This document shows positions 8,672 through 17,018 of a stretch of DNA of 64,000 nt, piece after piece (positions within the stretch are counted from its first letter, which is position 1; each line of letters starts with the position of its first letter). The notes under the pieces were generated by a model. The model was not told the DNA's origin, did not search any database, and saw nothing but the letters and a program-made list of their open reading frames with translations. The DNA is from Cupriavidus respiraculi (GTDB lineage Bacteria; Pseudomonadota; Gammaproteobacteria; Burkholderiales; Burkholderiaceae): the NCBI RefSeq assembly GCF_914271545.1, contig NZ_CAJZAH010000001.1, forward strand, positions 186,001-250,000. Direction: 5' to 3'. The translations under genes and the position numbers were made by a program.

Positions 8672-9196
8672 TCATGGCGCGGTCTGTTCCGCAGTCGGGA
8701 TGCTGGCGCGCGAGCGGGGACGCAGCAGGCGATCCAGGGAAAGCTGGTCGCCCCCGCGCACCGCGATCAAGGTGGCGACGAACAGCAGCACCAGCGGGTA
8801 TTCCATGCCGCGGTCGATCCACGCGAAGTGCGCGCGATGGATGTAGCAGATCACCAGCATCTGCACGGCCATCAGCGCCGCCAGCGGACGCGTGAGCAGG
8901 CCGGCCGCGAGCAGCAGGCCGCCGAGCGTCTCGAACAGGCCGACCGCATAAGCCACCTGCGGCGCGAACGGCAGATGCAGGACCTCGGCGATCAGCCGGG
9001 TCGCGCCGCGAAGTGGATCGGCCATGGAACCGTGGCCGATGCCCAGGACCTTGGGCAGGCCGTGCGTCATCATCACGAGGCCGAATGCCGCCCGCAGCAT
9101 CGCGTATGCCATGGGTTCGAGGCGCCGGAGCGCGCGCGCCGGCTGCGCGGAGGCGGACGCCTTGGCGGCGCGATCGCGGGGAAGCGTGGTGTTCAT
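8672..9196 (-). CDS. DoxX-family membrane protein
   Basis: A 174-residue integral membrane protein of the DoxX/SURF4-like family. It has about four transmembrane segments (AMLRAAFGLVMMTHGLPKVL, the GLFETLGGLLLAAGLLTRPL hairpin, ALMAVQMLVICYI, YPLVLLFVATLIAV). DoxX proteins are linked to quinone or thiosulfate redox chemistry. Its place as first gene of the aldehyde-oxidoreductase operon suggests a membrane electron-transfer or support role, which is inference. About 30 bases separate it from the iron-sulfur subunit start. Confidence 0.9.
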   Translation of the reverse strand: MNTTLPRDRAAKASASAQPARALRRLEPMAYAMLRAAFGLVMMTHGLPKVLGIGHGSMADPLRGATRLIAEVLHLPFAPQVAYAVGLFETLGGLLLAAGLLTRPLAALMAVQMLVICYIHRAHFAWIDRGMEYPLVLLFVATLIAVRGGDQLSLDRLLRPRSRASIPTAEQTAP

Positions 9197-9507
9197 CGCT
9201 ATGTCCGTGGAAGGGATGCATGGATCGGTACGGGCGCGGCAAGGGGCTGTGGCCGCATGCCTTGCCGCTGCCCGGATGCTATGCAGCCGCCGGCCCTGGA
9301 ACAATGGCGGAGCGGCTTAACAGGCTGTGCATCGTGGCTAATCAATCCGCGGCTCCTTCGGTGGCATGCTCGCGTCATGCGCGCGCCGCGCCAGCATAGC
9401 GAGCGGGCAAGGTCACATGGCTGTCGCGAGACTGACAAGGCTGTCAGGTAAGCGCTGGACGTTTGGCCTATATTCCGAAAACGGCAAACTGGGGACCTTG
9501 CGCAGCC
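9197..9507. other. Divergent control region between the DoxX/aldehyde-oxidoreductase operon and the two-component system
   Basis: 311 bases without a credible gene. It holds a CusR-like dyad and a -10 element for the rightward promoter, listed separately. I did not identify a clear leftward promoter by eye. Confidence 0.6.
9432..9474 (+). promoter_or_regulatory. CusR-like response-regulator box and -10 element of the two-component operon
   Basis: CTGACA-AGGC-TGTCAG (9432-9447) is a perfect inverted repeat. It contains TGACAA-GG-CTGTCA, one base from the known CusR/PcoR box TGACAA-NN-TTGTCA. A TATATT -10 hexamer (9469-9474) lies 21 bases after the box, so the box overlaps the -35 position as expected for activation by an OmpR-family regulator. 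The response regulator ATG follows at 9508. The box also sits upstream of the divergent DoxX operon. Confidence 0.7.
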
Positions 9508-10191
9508 ATGAAGCTCTTGCTGATCGAAGACGAGATCAAGACCGTCGACTACCTGAAACGGGGCCTGTCCGAGAACGGCTACGTGGTGGACGCCGCCACC
9601 AACGGCCTCGACGGCCTGCACCTGGCCAGCACGGAGCCCTACGACGCCATCGTGCTGGACGTCATGCTGCCGGACCTGGATGGCGTGTCGATGCTCAAGT
9701 CGCTGCGGCGCGAGCACCAGACGCCGGTCATCATGCTGACGGCGCGCGACGACCTGGACGACCGTCTCAACGCTTTCGACGCCGGCGCCGACGACTACCT
9801 TGCCAAGCCGTTCTCCTTTCTCGAACTGCTCGCGCGCCTGAACGTGCTGACCCGCCGCGGCCGCCAGAGCGAGCCGTCGCAGCTGTCGGTGGGCGATCTG
9901 CGCATCGACCTGCTGTCGCGCAGGGCCACGCGCGGAGCGCGCCGGCTCGATCTGAGCGCCCGCGAATTCACGCTGCTGCATGTGCTGGCGCGGCGCCAGT
10001 CCCAGATCGTGTCCAAGACGGCGATTACCGAGCTGGTGTGGGACATCTGCTTCGACTGCAATACCAACGTGGTCGAGGTCGCCATCAAGCGCCTGCGCGC
10101 CAAGCTGGACTGGCCCGGCGAACCGAAGCTGCTGCACACGATCCGCGGCATGGGGTATGTGCTGGAGTGCCGCGACGGAGACCGGCCTTGA
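9508..10191 (+). CDS. OmpR-family heavy-metal-type response regulator (CusR/CopR/IrlR-like)
   Basis: A 227-residue response regulator. The receiver domain covers residues 1-115, with the phospho-acceptor D51 in VLDVMLPDLDG, the acidic pocket LLLIEDE and the conserved Lys in YLAKPFSF. A C-terminal OmpR/PhoB winged helix (about 130-225) includes LSAREFTLLHVLARRQSQIV and TNVVEVAIKRLRAKL, the latter typical of the copper/heavy-metal branch. The start is the first Met of the receiver fold. A CusR-type box upstream suggests autoregulation. It overlaps the kinase gene by 4 bases. The inducing metal is unknown, but a multicopper oxidase gene lies in the same window. Confidence 0.93.
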   Translation: MKLLLIEDEIKTVDYLKRGLSENGYVVDAATNGLDGLHLASTEPYDAIVLDVMLPDLDGVSMLKSLRREHQTPVIMLTARDDLDDRLNAFDAGADDYLAKPFSFLELLARLNVLTRRGRQSEPSQLSVGDLRIDLLSRRATRGARRLDLSAREFTLLHVLARRQSQIVSKTAITELVWDICFDCNTNVVEVAIKRLRAKLDWPGEPKLLHTIRGMGYVLECRDGDRP

Positions 10192-11615
10192 CCGCGCGCC
10201 TGCCCGGGCATGCCATCGCCACGCGCCTGGCCGTGATGTTCGGCCTGGCGGCGGCGCTGGTGTTCGCGGTGACGGGGTCGGTGCTGTACTGGGTGCAGTG
10301 CGTCGAGCTGGAAAAGCGCCAGCTCGAGGAGATCCGCGCGCGCTTCGAACTGGTGGGCCCCAAGGTGGCCAAGCTCGGCACGCCGGAGCAATGGGACCGC
10401 TTCGCCGGCGTGCTCAACAGCCTCACGCCGGCCGACGACAGCCTGCGTTATCTGGTGGAGGGTCCGGATAGGCGCTTTCGCTACGGCAAGCCGTTTCCTG
10501 CGGGTGCGGATGCAGCGCAGCGCGGGGCCGATGTATGGGCCGTGGAGTTCGACGAGCGCCGTTTCCTGATGCTCAGGCGCAAGCTTCCCGCCTATGAGGA
10601 GCGGCCGGCGGTGACGATGGCCGTGGCGGTCGACCAGGCACCGTTCTACGAGACCGCGCGCGCGCTCGGCGTCGCGCTGGTCGGTTCGTCGCTGCTTGGC
10701 GTGGCGGCGGTGGCGGCGTTGGGCTGGCGCATCGCCAAGGCGGGCCTGGCGCCCATCGAACGCCTGTCCCGGCATGCCGGCGAGCTCGATCCCCGGCATC
10801 TGGAACGCTTGCCGGATGCGGACCTGCCGGCCGAGCTCTCCGGCATGGTGATCGCCTTCAATGGCGCGCTGGACAAGCTCGAACGCGCCTACGTGCAGCT
10901 TTCCTCGTTCAACGCCGATGTCGCGCACGAACTGCGCACGCCGCTGAGCAACGTGATCGGCCAGACCCAGGTGGCCCTGTCGCGCCGGCGCAGCGCGCCA
11001 GAGCTGGAGGACATCCTGCAATCCAACCTCGAAGACCTCGAACGGCTCAGCCGCATCGTGGTCGACATGCTGTTCCTCGCGCAGTCGGACCGCGGTGTGC
11101 TGGCGCGCGATCTGGCGACCGTCTCGATCGCCGCCGAGGTGCGGCGCAGCGCCGATTTCCTCGACATGCTGTTCGAGGATGCCGGCGCGGCGCTGCAGAT
11201 CCGCGGCGACGCGAGCGCGCGCGTCAACAGCTCGCTGTTCCAGCGCGCGGTGTGCAACCTGCTGAGCAATGCCTTGCAGCACGGGCGGCGGGGCCGGCCG
11301 GTATCGGTCGCCATCGAGGCGGACGGCAAGACCGTCACCGTGGCGGTGCGCAACGAAGCCGAGCCATTGTCCGCGGAGCAGATGCGACGCCTGTTCGACC
11401 GCTTCTACCGCGTCGACGGCGCGCGTACCGACAGCCGGCAGAACCACGGCCTGGGGCTGGCGATCGTCAAGGCAATCGCCGTCATGCATGGGGGCGGGGT
11501 CTTTGCGCGCTTCGAGCAGGGAACCATTGCCGTGGGCATGACGCTGCCGGTGGCGCCCGCGGCCGAGCCGGAGACCCATGAGCGGCCCTTGGCGGGACAC
11601 GCGGCTCCCGCCTGA
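10188..11615 (+). CDS. Heavy-metal sensor histidine kinase (CusS/IrlS-like)
   Basis: A 475-residue membrane histidine kinase and partner of the preceding regulator. The first transmembrane helix is near residues 12-36 (LAVMFGLAAALVFAVTGSVL), followed by a periplasmic sensor of about 125 residues and a second helix (ALVGSSLLGVAAVAALG). A HAMP linker comes next. The H-box is FNADVAHELRTPLSNVIGQT, the N-box is NLLSNALQH and the G-box is NHGLGLAIVKAIA. I chose the TTG at 10188, which overlaps the regulator stop as TTGA, giving translational coupling. The next in-frame ATG would remove part of the first membrane helix. The metal ligand cannot be read from the sequence. Confidence 0.91.
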   Translation: MTARLPGHAIATRLAVMFGLAAALVFAVTGSVLYWVQCVELEKRQLEEIRARFELVGPKVAKLGTPEQWDRFAGVLNSLTPADDSLRYLVEGPDRRFRYGKPFPAGADAAQRGADVWAVEFDERRFLMLRRKLPAYEERPAVTMAVAVDQAPFYETARALGVALVGSSLLGVAAVAALGWRIAKAGLAPIERLSRHAGELDPRHLERLPDADLPAELSGMVIAFNGALDKLERAYVQLSSFNADVAHELRTPLSNVIGQTQVALSRRRSAPELEDILQSNLEDLERLSRIVVDMLFLAQSDRGVLARDLATVSIAAEVRRSADFLDMLFEDAGAALQIRGDASARVNSSLFQRAVCNLLSNALQHGRRGRPVSVAIEADGKTVTVAVRNEAEPLSAEQMRRLFDRFYRVDGARTDSRQNHGLGLAIVKAIAVMHGGGVFARFEQGTIAVGMTLPVAPAAEPETHERPLAGHAAPA

Positions 11616-11697
11616 TCCGGCACAATTGCTCGACCCCACAAGGCGGCGCCGACTCGGATCAGCGACCCGACCGGGGCAGCCGCACCCATTTGCTTCG

Positions 11698-12957
11698 ATG
11701 AAGACTTCGATACGTACAGTCAGTATTGCGGGGCTGGCACTGAGCGTGCTGTTGCCCTGGATCGGCGCCTGCACCAGCACGCCGGCAGACCCTTCCGCGA
11801 CATCGGCGCCGCCCAGCTTCGCCAGGCACCAGGCCGAGGCGCGCGACGCGCTGGAGCGCCGGCGCACTCCTGTCGGGCCGGACCGCCGCGCGGAGACGGA
11901 ATGGAATCTACCGCGCGAGTGGCGCCCTGCGGGCACACCCCGCAAGGGCATGCTGCTGGTGCACGGCCTGGGCGATTCGCCGTGGTCCTTCGTCGACGTG
12001 GCGCCGCGCCTTGCCGAGCGCGGCTATCTGGTGCGCACCGTGCTGCTGCCCGGGCACGGGACCACGCCGTCGGATCTGCTCGAGGTCAGCCTGGAGGACT
12101 GGCAGCGCGTGGTGCGCGAACAGGTCGCGGCGCTGCGCGGGGAGGTGCCGCAGGTCTACCTCGGGGGCTTTTCCACCGGAGCCAACCTCGTGACGGCCTA
12201 TGCGCAGGGGGACGATGCGGTGGCCGGTCTGCTGCTGTATTCGCCAGCGTTCCGTTCGGGCAATCGCTACGAATGGCTGGCTCCGTGGCTCAGCCTGGTC
12301 AAACCGTGGCTGCTGCCGACGGGATCGGAGCGTCCGCAGCAGACGCCGGTGCGCTATCTGAACACGCCCACCAACGGCTTTGCCCAGTACTACCGCAGCA
12401 ATGTCGCGGCACGGGAAGCCCTGGCGCAAAAGCCTTTCGACAAGCCCGCGCTGGTGGTGATGGCTGAGCATGATTCCGTGGTGGACGCCGCTTTCGTGCT
12501 CGATACGTTCGGCGCGCGCTTCACGCACCCCGCGAGCCGCATGATCTGGTACGGTGCCACCCCCGCGTTCCCGCAGGGCCGACGCGACGCCCGCGTGCTG
12601 TCGCGCCCGGACTTCCTGCCCGACGAGCGCATCAGCCAGTTTTCGCACATGAGCGTGCTGTTTTCCCCAGGCAATGCGCTGTACGGGCGCGATGGCACAC
12701 TCCGGCTATGCCATAACGGGCAAGAGCCGGCCGCCCATCAGCGCTGCGAGGCGGGCGAGCCGGTGTGGTACTCCGATTGGGGATACCGCGAGGCGGGCAA
12801 GGTGCATGCGCGGCTGACGTTCAATCCCTATTACGAGTGGCAGACCGGCGTGATGCTGGGTGTGCTCGATGGCGGTGATGGCGGTGGTGGCGGTGGTGGC
12901 GATGCGGACTGCGCCGGCAACGCGGTCGGGGCCGGATGCGCCTCCGCCAAGCGGTAG
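11698..12957 (+). CDS. Alpha/beta hydrolase lipoprotein
   Basis: A 419-residue exported hydrolase. The N-terminus MKTSIRTVSIAGLALSVLLP ends in the lipobox WIGAC, so it is likely a lipoprotein. The alpha/beta-hydrolase fold shows GMLLVHGLGDSPWSFVDVAP (oxyanion region), the nucleophile elbow GGFSTGAN and an acid-loop candidate VVMAEHDSVVD. It resembles the serine aminopeptidase / monoacylglycerol-lipase (Hydrolase_4) group. The substrate is unknown. The C-terminus ends in a glycine-aspartate repeat encoded by 9-base units and a Cys pair. I preferred the Met before the signal peptide over an upstream frame extension that overlaps the kinase gene. It may be cotranscribed with the kinase (82-base gap). 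Confidence 0.87.
   Translation: MKTSIRTVSIAGLALSVLLPWIGACTSTPADPSATSAPPSFARHQAEARDALERRRTPVGPDRRAETEWNLPREWRPAGTPRKGMLLVHGLGDSPWSFVDVAPRLAERGYLVRTVLLPGHGTTPSDLLEVSLEDWQRVVREQVAALRGEVPQVYLGGFSTGANLVTAYAQGDDAVAGLLLYSPAFRSGNRYEWLAPWLSLVKPWLLPTGSERPQQTPVRYLNTPTNGFAQYYRSNVAAREALAQKPFDKPALVVMAEHDSVVDAAFVLDTFGARFTHPASRMIWYGATPAFPQGRRDARVLSRPDFLPDERISQFSHMSVLFSPGNALYGRDGTLRLCHNGQEPAAHQRCEAGEPVWYSDWGYREAGKVHARLTFNPYYEWQTGVMLGVLDGGDGGGGGGGDADCAGNAVGAGCASAKR
12874..12900 (+). repeat. 9-bp coding tandem repeat (Gly-Gly/Asp-Gly units)
   Basis: Three contiguous 9-base units, GGTGATGGC then twice GGTGGTGGC, sit in frame near the 3' end of the hydrolase gene and encode the glycine-rich tail. Unit-number changes would preserve the reading frame. 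Confidence 0.65.
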
Positions 12958-12983
12958 CGAGTAGCGGTGGCCGCGCGGCGCCT

Positions 12984-14354
12984 TCAGCCGGCGCGGGCCA
13001 TCGCGGCGAGCAGGTCGTCGGGATGCACCATCAGCTCCCGCACCTGCCGCAGCATCGGGTATTGGTTCAGCACGGCGGCCCAGCGCGGCGATTGCAATAG
13101 CTGCTGCCACACGGGTTCGAAGCTGGCGGGCTGTGCCGGCTGTCCGTCCGCCAGGGCGCTGGCGAAAGCCAGGCTTTCGGGCGCGGACAGCAGCTGCATC
13201 CGGCTGGCCGCGCCGAGCAGGCGCGGCGCCGCTTCGGCCTCCGCCTCGCAGCAATAGAGCACCGTGTCCGCGAGGTTCGCGTCTTCCGTCGTCAGCGCGC
13301 GCAGCGACGCACCGCGCAGGCGCACCGTTCCCTGCGCGGTGTCGAACGGATAGTCGGAATCGGCCTCGGCATGCCCCAGCAGGTGCAGGCCGCGCAGCAG
13401 GCGCGGCAGGTCGCTGGTGGCCGCGTCCACCGAGGCCTTGACCTCCACCAGCAGGCAGGCGTCCCACAGGGGCGTTCCCTCGGTCATCCCGGCCTGCCGC
13501 AACAGCACCACATCCCATTCCGTCTTGGCGCGGTCGTGGCTGGCCGGCAGCGATGCGGGCACGCGCATCGAGGTCACGACGCGGTAGGACGCCGCCGTGC
13601 CTTCCACTTCGTTCAGACGCCGCGCCAGCACGCGGACCGCCTCGGCCGCCGACGCTTCCGCGGCTGCGCCGCGCCGCTGCGAGGCGACACCCTTCGCGGT
13701 GGCCGTGGCGCTTCCCGGGCGCGGGCCGTGCCGATCCCACAACGCCTGGTATTGGCGCACGAGCGGGTCCGATGCCAGCGCATCGAGGCGCCGCAGATCC
13801 GCCAGTGCGTCGCTGTCCAGCAGGCGCGCGAGACCGTGCCGCGCCGCCATGTCCGCCGCCATGTCGGGCATGGCGAGCAGACGCCGCGCGGTATCGTGCA
13901 GCGTGTCCCACGACAGGGACGTGGCGGCGGCGTGCAGCCGCGCCATGTCTTCGCTTGGCGGGCCCGGCTCGCTGCGCTGCCGTCTGTTCGGATGCGCCAT
14001 GGCATTGACCGCGGCCAGCACCTGGCGCCGGTCCTGCGCGGCATGCGCGGACAGCGACGCGTATTCGCGGACGTGGGAGGTCCGGTGCCGCAGCACCATG
14101 GCCCGGAAGGCCGGGTCTCCCGACTCCGCGCGCATGGCGTCGCCGATCATGCGGGCGAGGGCTTCCAGGAAGAGGTCCTTCAGTGCGGCCGGCGGCGACC
14201 CGCCCTGCGCCATCGTCATGCGTGCCTGCTCGATGACGACCGCGATCGCGGTGGCCGGATTCGCCTGCGGCAACCCCAGCGAGGCGTCGACGATGGCCGG
14301 CACGCGATAGCGGCGGGCGGCGAGACGCAGCGTGCGGGCGAGCAGGGCGGGCAT
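12984..14354 (-). CDS. Conserved-looking hypothetical protein with PD-(D/E)XK nuclease-like motif
   Basis: A 456-residue protein I cannot assign to a named family. The first 210 residues look all-alpha and carry no recognised motif. From about 220 on there is a pattern of the PD-(D/E)XK superfamily: a helix with RGAAAEASAAEAV (E233 region), then KTEWDVVLL (D281), and LLVEVKASVD (E304-x-K306) in a predicted hydrophobic strand. That spacing matches the catalytic core of restriction-like nucleases, but the catalytic role is inference. No signal peptide or membrane helix is present. It lies convergent with the hydrolase gene and directly upstream of the exported CMD-like gene's stop codon (22-base gap, opposite order). 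The start is the first Met. Confidence 0.7.
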   Translation of the reverse strand: MPALLARTLRLAARRYRVPAIVDASLGLPQANPATAIAVVIEQARMTMAQGGSPPAALKDLFLEALARMIGDAMRAESGDPAFRAMVLRHRTSHVREYASLSAHAAQDRRQVLAAVNAMAHPNRRQRSEPGPPSEDMARLHAAATSLSWDTLHDTARRLLAMPDMAADMAARHGLARLLDSDALADLRRLDALASDPLVRQYQALWDRHGPRPGSATATAKGVASQRRGAAAEASAAEAVRVLARRLNEVEGTAASYRVVTSMRVPASLPASHDRAKTEWDVVLLRQAGMTEGTPLWDACLLVEVKASVDAATSDLPRLLRGLHLLGHAEADSDYPFDTAQGTVRLRGASLRALTTEDANLADTVLYCCEAEAEAAPRLLGAASRMQLLSAPESLAFASALADGQPAQPASFEPVWQQLLQSPRWAAVLNQYPMLRQVRELMVHPDDLLAAMARAG

Positions 14355-14376
14355 GGGCAGCGGGGAGATGGGAGGC

Positions 14377-14925
14377 TCAGCGGGGGGCGGCCGGCGCGGC
14401 GCGCTGGCCGGTGCCTTCCAGCACCTCGCGCACCGCGTTGGCCGCGTCGATCGCGCGGGGAAAGCCGGCGGTGACGGTGGTCAGGTAGACGATCTCCTTC
14501 AGCTCGTCCGGCGTCACGCCTAGGCGCAGCGCATAGCCGGCATGGATCTTCAGCACGCCGAGATTGCCCTGCGCCGCGAAGGCGGCGACGGCGGCAAGCT
14601 GGCGGGTGCGGTCGTCCAGTCCGGGCCGGGCCCAGATATCGCCCAACGAATAGTCGACGATGGCGTCCGCCAGCGGCGGGAAGTCCTTGCGCAGGGCGTT
14701 GAGCACCGGTTGTCCGGCACCGCCGGAGAGCTTGTCCATGGTCGCGTTGCCGCGATCGCGCGGCGTGCCAGGCATGCTGGCGGTGCTGGCCGAGCCCTGC
14801 GCATGCGCGGCGCCGAGGGTCACCGCCACGTAGACGGCGGCGAGCACGAGGGCCGGGTCGGCGGGACGCAGGCGGGCAAGGTGGGCGAGGGGGGCGGGAA
14901 GGGTGAAGCGGCGGCGGTTCGGCAT
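14377..14925 (-). CDS. Exported carboxymuconolactone-decarboxylase-like protein
   Basis: A 182-residue protein with a carboxymuconolactone decarboxylase (CMD/AhpD-like) domain at about residues 75-170. The domain shows LDDRTRQLAAVAAFAAQGNL, KIHAGYALRLGVTPDELKE and IVYLTTVTAGFPRAIDAA. The first 45 residues contain a basic then hydrophobic stretch ending AAHAQG, which reads as an export signal, odd for this mostly cytoplasmic family. The CxxC pair of AhpD peroxidases is absent. Upstream of the ATG is GAGGAC. The function is unknown; such proteins often accompany aromatic or quinone metabolism. Confidence 0.85.
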   Translation of the reverse strand: MPNRRRFTLPAPLAHLARLRPADPALVLAAVYVAVTLGAAHAQGSASTASMPGTPRDRGNATMDKLSGGAGQPVLNALRKDFPPLADAIVDYSLGDIWARPGLDDRTRQLAAVAAFAAQGNLGVLKIHAGYALRLGVTPDELKEIVYLTTVTAGFPRAIDAANAVREVLEGTGQRAAPAAPR

Positions 14926-15037
14926 GGCGGTGTCCTCGACAAGGTGGTGTCCGGTGAGGGCATTGTCGAGGCCGGCGCCCCGGCGGTGAATACCCATTCG
15001 TCTGCGAGGCTTGCCCGATCCTCTCGCGGCGCGCGCG

Positions 15038-15985
15038 TCAGATCAGCCGGGCACCGGGCCAGGCCCCGGACATGACGATGTTGCGCACCGACTGCCGCAC
15101 GGTCTGCATGATGTCCCACAACTCCGGCACGGGGGTGCGGTTGCGCGCGGTGGCCAGCGCCACCTGCCGCGTGACCACCGGTTCGACCAGCCGCGCGCAA
15201 TGCAGCCGGCCCTGCGCCACGCGATCCGCGACAGCGGCGAACGGCAGCAGCGTGGCGCCGCAGCCGTCCTCGACGAGCCGCATCGATACCGTGTTGGAGG
15301 CATCGCACTCGAGCGCCATCTGCAGCGAGGTGCCCGCCCGGGTGGCGAGGCCCTCCGCCAGCACGCGCAGCCCATGCCCGGTGCTGGGGAGAATCAGCGG
15401 CACTTCCCCCAGGCGCCGCGCCGGAAACGTCGGGCCGAGATGGCTCCACGACGCCGGCGCCACCAGCGTGAGGTCTTCCTCCAGCAGTACGTCCACCTTC
15501 AGCGCGCCATGCTGCTCCGGCAGGTACAGCAGCGCGACGTCGATCTCGCCGGCCGCGAGCCACGCCAGCAGGGGGCTCGCCAGGCCTTCCACGAAGCGCA
15601 CGCGCGTCGCGGGGAAGCGTTGCTTGAGCGCCGTGCCGATGCCGGCGAACGCGGTATTGGCGATGGTGGGCTGGGCGGCGATGACGAGCTGGGCCGGACC
15701 CTGCGCCGTCGAGGCACGGATGGCCTCGCGGGCCTCCGCCAGCGTGGCGGCCACCTGGCGCGCATAGCCGACCAGCGTGGCGCCGGCCTCGGTCAGCACC
15801 ACGCCGCGCCCGCTGCGATGGAACAGCCGCGTATCGAGCGCGGCCTCGAGCCGCGCGATCTGGCGGCTGACCGTGGATTGGTCCGCGCCCAGTTCGAGCG
15901 CGGCACGGGAGATGCTGCCGGTGTTCGCCACGCAGACGAAGCAGGCGAGGTCTTCGGAGCTCAGCGGGTGACTGCCCTGCGTCAT
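15038..15985 (-). CDS. LysR-family regulator of the adjacent catabolic cluster
   Basis: A 315-residue LysR-type regulator. The helix-turn-helix lies near residues 10-68 (LSSEDLACFVCVANTGSISR, then DQSTVSRQIARLEAALDTRL). The effector-binding domain follows. It is the last gene of the minus-strand catabolic operon, 4 bases after the GlxR-like gene. It probably controls that operon in response to a pathway acid; this is inferred from position. The start is the Met directly before the DNA-binding domain. An upstream extension of the frame would run into the preceding gene. Confidence 0.92.
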   Translation of the reverse strand: MTQGSHPLSSEDLACFVCVANTGSISRAALELGADQSTVSRQIARLEAALDTRLFHRSGRGVVLTEAGATLVGYARQVAATLAEAREAIRASTAQGPAQLVIAAQPTIANTAFAGIGTALKQRFPATRVRFVEGLASPLLAWLAAGEIDVALLYLPEQHGALKVDVLLEEDLTLVAPASWSHLGPTFPARRLGEVPLILPSTGHGLRVLAEGLATRAGTSLQMALECDASNTVSMRLVEDGCGATLLPFAAVADRVAQGRLHCARLVEPVVTRQVALATARNRTPVPELWDIMQTVRQSVRNIVMSGAWPGARLI

Positions 15986-15989
15986 GCGA

Positions 15990-16934
15990 CTATGCTTTTC
16001 CCGCTGCGGCCGGCGCGGCGGATGCCGGGGACGTGGCCGGCTGCGCGGGCGTATCGCCGATGGCGAACGACGACATATGCTCCAGCGCGCGTACCAGGCC
16101 GGAATGGTCCCAGCGCGCGCCGCCGAGCGCGCCGCACGCATTGAACAGCTGCTGGCAGGACGCCGTGTTGGGCAGGCTCACGCCCAGCTGGCGCGCCGTG
16201 CTCAGCGCGAGGTTCAGGTCCTTCTGATGCAGTTCGATCCGGAAGCCCGGGTCGAACGTGCGCTTGATCATCCGTTCGCCATGGACTTCCAGGATACGCG
16301 AGCCCGCGAAGCCGCCCATCAGCGCCTGCCGCACGCGAGCCGGGTCGGCGCCCGCCTTGGCCGCAAGCACCAGGGCCTCGCCCACCGCCTCGATGGTCAG
16401 CGCCACGATGACCTGGTTGGCCACCTTGGCGACCTGGCCGTCGCCGACGTTGCCTACCAGCGTGATGTTCTTGCCCATCAGCTGGAACAGCGGCAACACG
16501 CGGTCGAACGCCTGTTGCGTGCCGCCGGCCATGATCGACAGCGTGGCGGCCTTGGCGCCGACCTCGCCGCCCGACACGGGGGCATCGACATAGTCGCAGC
16601 CGAGCGCGGCGATGCGTTCGGCGAAGGCGCGCGTCTCGATCGGCGAGATCGAGCTCATGTCGACGACGGTCTTGCCGGCGGACAGGCCCGCGGCCACGCC
16701 GTTGTCGCCGAACAGCACGCGCTCCACGTCCGGCGTGTCCGGCAGCATCAGGAACACGACGTCGGCCTGCCGCGCCACCTCGGTGCCGTTGGCGCACGCG
16801 GTGGCGCCGGCGTCCAGTACCTCCCGCGGCGGGCCGCTGCGCGAATGGACGAAGAGGGTATGGCCGCCCTTGGCCAGATGCAGGGCCATCGGCGTGCCCA
16901 TCACGCCCAGTCCGATAAAGCCGATCTTGCTCAT
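15990..16934 (-). CDS. 2-hydroxy-3-oxopropionate (tartronate semialdehyde) reductase-like dehydrogenase
   Basis: A 314-residue member of the beta-hydroxyacid dehydrogenase family. The NAD(P)-binding site is IGFIGLGVMGTPMALHLAKG at the N-terminus. The substrate signature is DYVDAPVSGGEVGAK, and the catalytic Lys lies in GQVAKVANQ. GlxR/GarR members reduce tartronate semialdehyde to glycerate. The neighbouring GarL-like aldolase would make that semialdehyde, which favours this call over 3-hydroxyisobutyrate dehydrogenase. The C-terminus carries an extra Ala/Pro-rich tail of about 20 residues. The start is the Met two residues before the Rossmann strand. Confidence 0.9.
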   Translation of the reverse strand: MSKIGFIGLGVMGTPMALHLAKGGHTLFVHSRSGPPREVLDAGATACANGTEVARQADVVFLMLPDTPDVERVLFGDNGVAAGLSAGKTVVDMSSISPIETRAFAERIAALGCDYVDAPVSGGEVGAKAATLSIMAGGTQQAFDRVLPLFQLMGKNITLVGNVGDGQVAKVANQVIVALTIEAVGEALVLAAKAGADPARVRQALMGGFAGSRILEVHGERMIKRTFDPGFRIELHQKDLNLALSTARQLGVSLPNTASCQQLFNACGALGGARWDHSGLVRALEHMSSFAIGDTPAQPATSPASAAPAAAGKA

Positions 16935-17018
16935 GGTCTGTTCTCCATGCGCGCGCCGCCGGGGCGCGCGCCGATGCATGCGGTGGTGGTAAGGCGATGC
17001 GGGGCCGCCATGGCCGGC

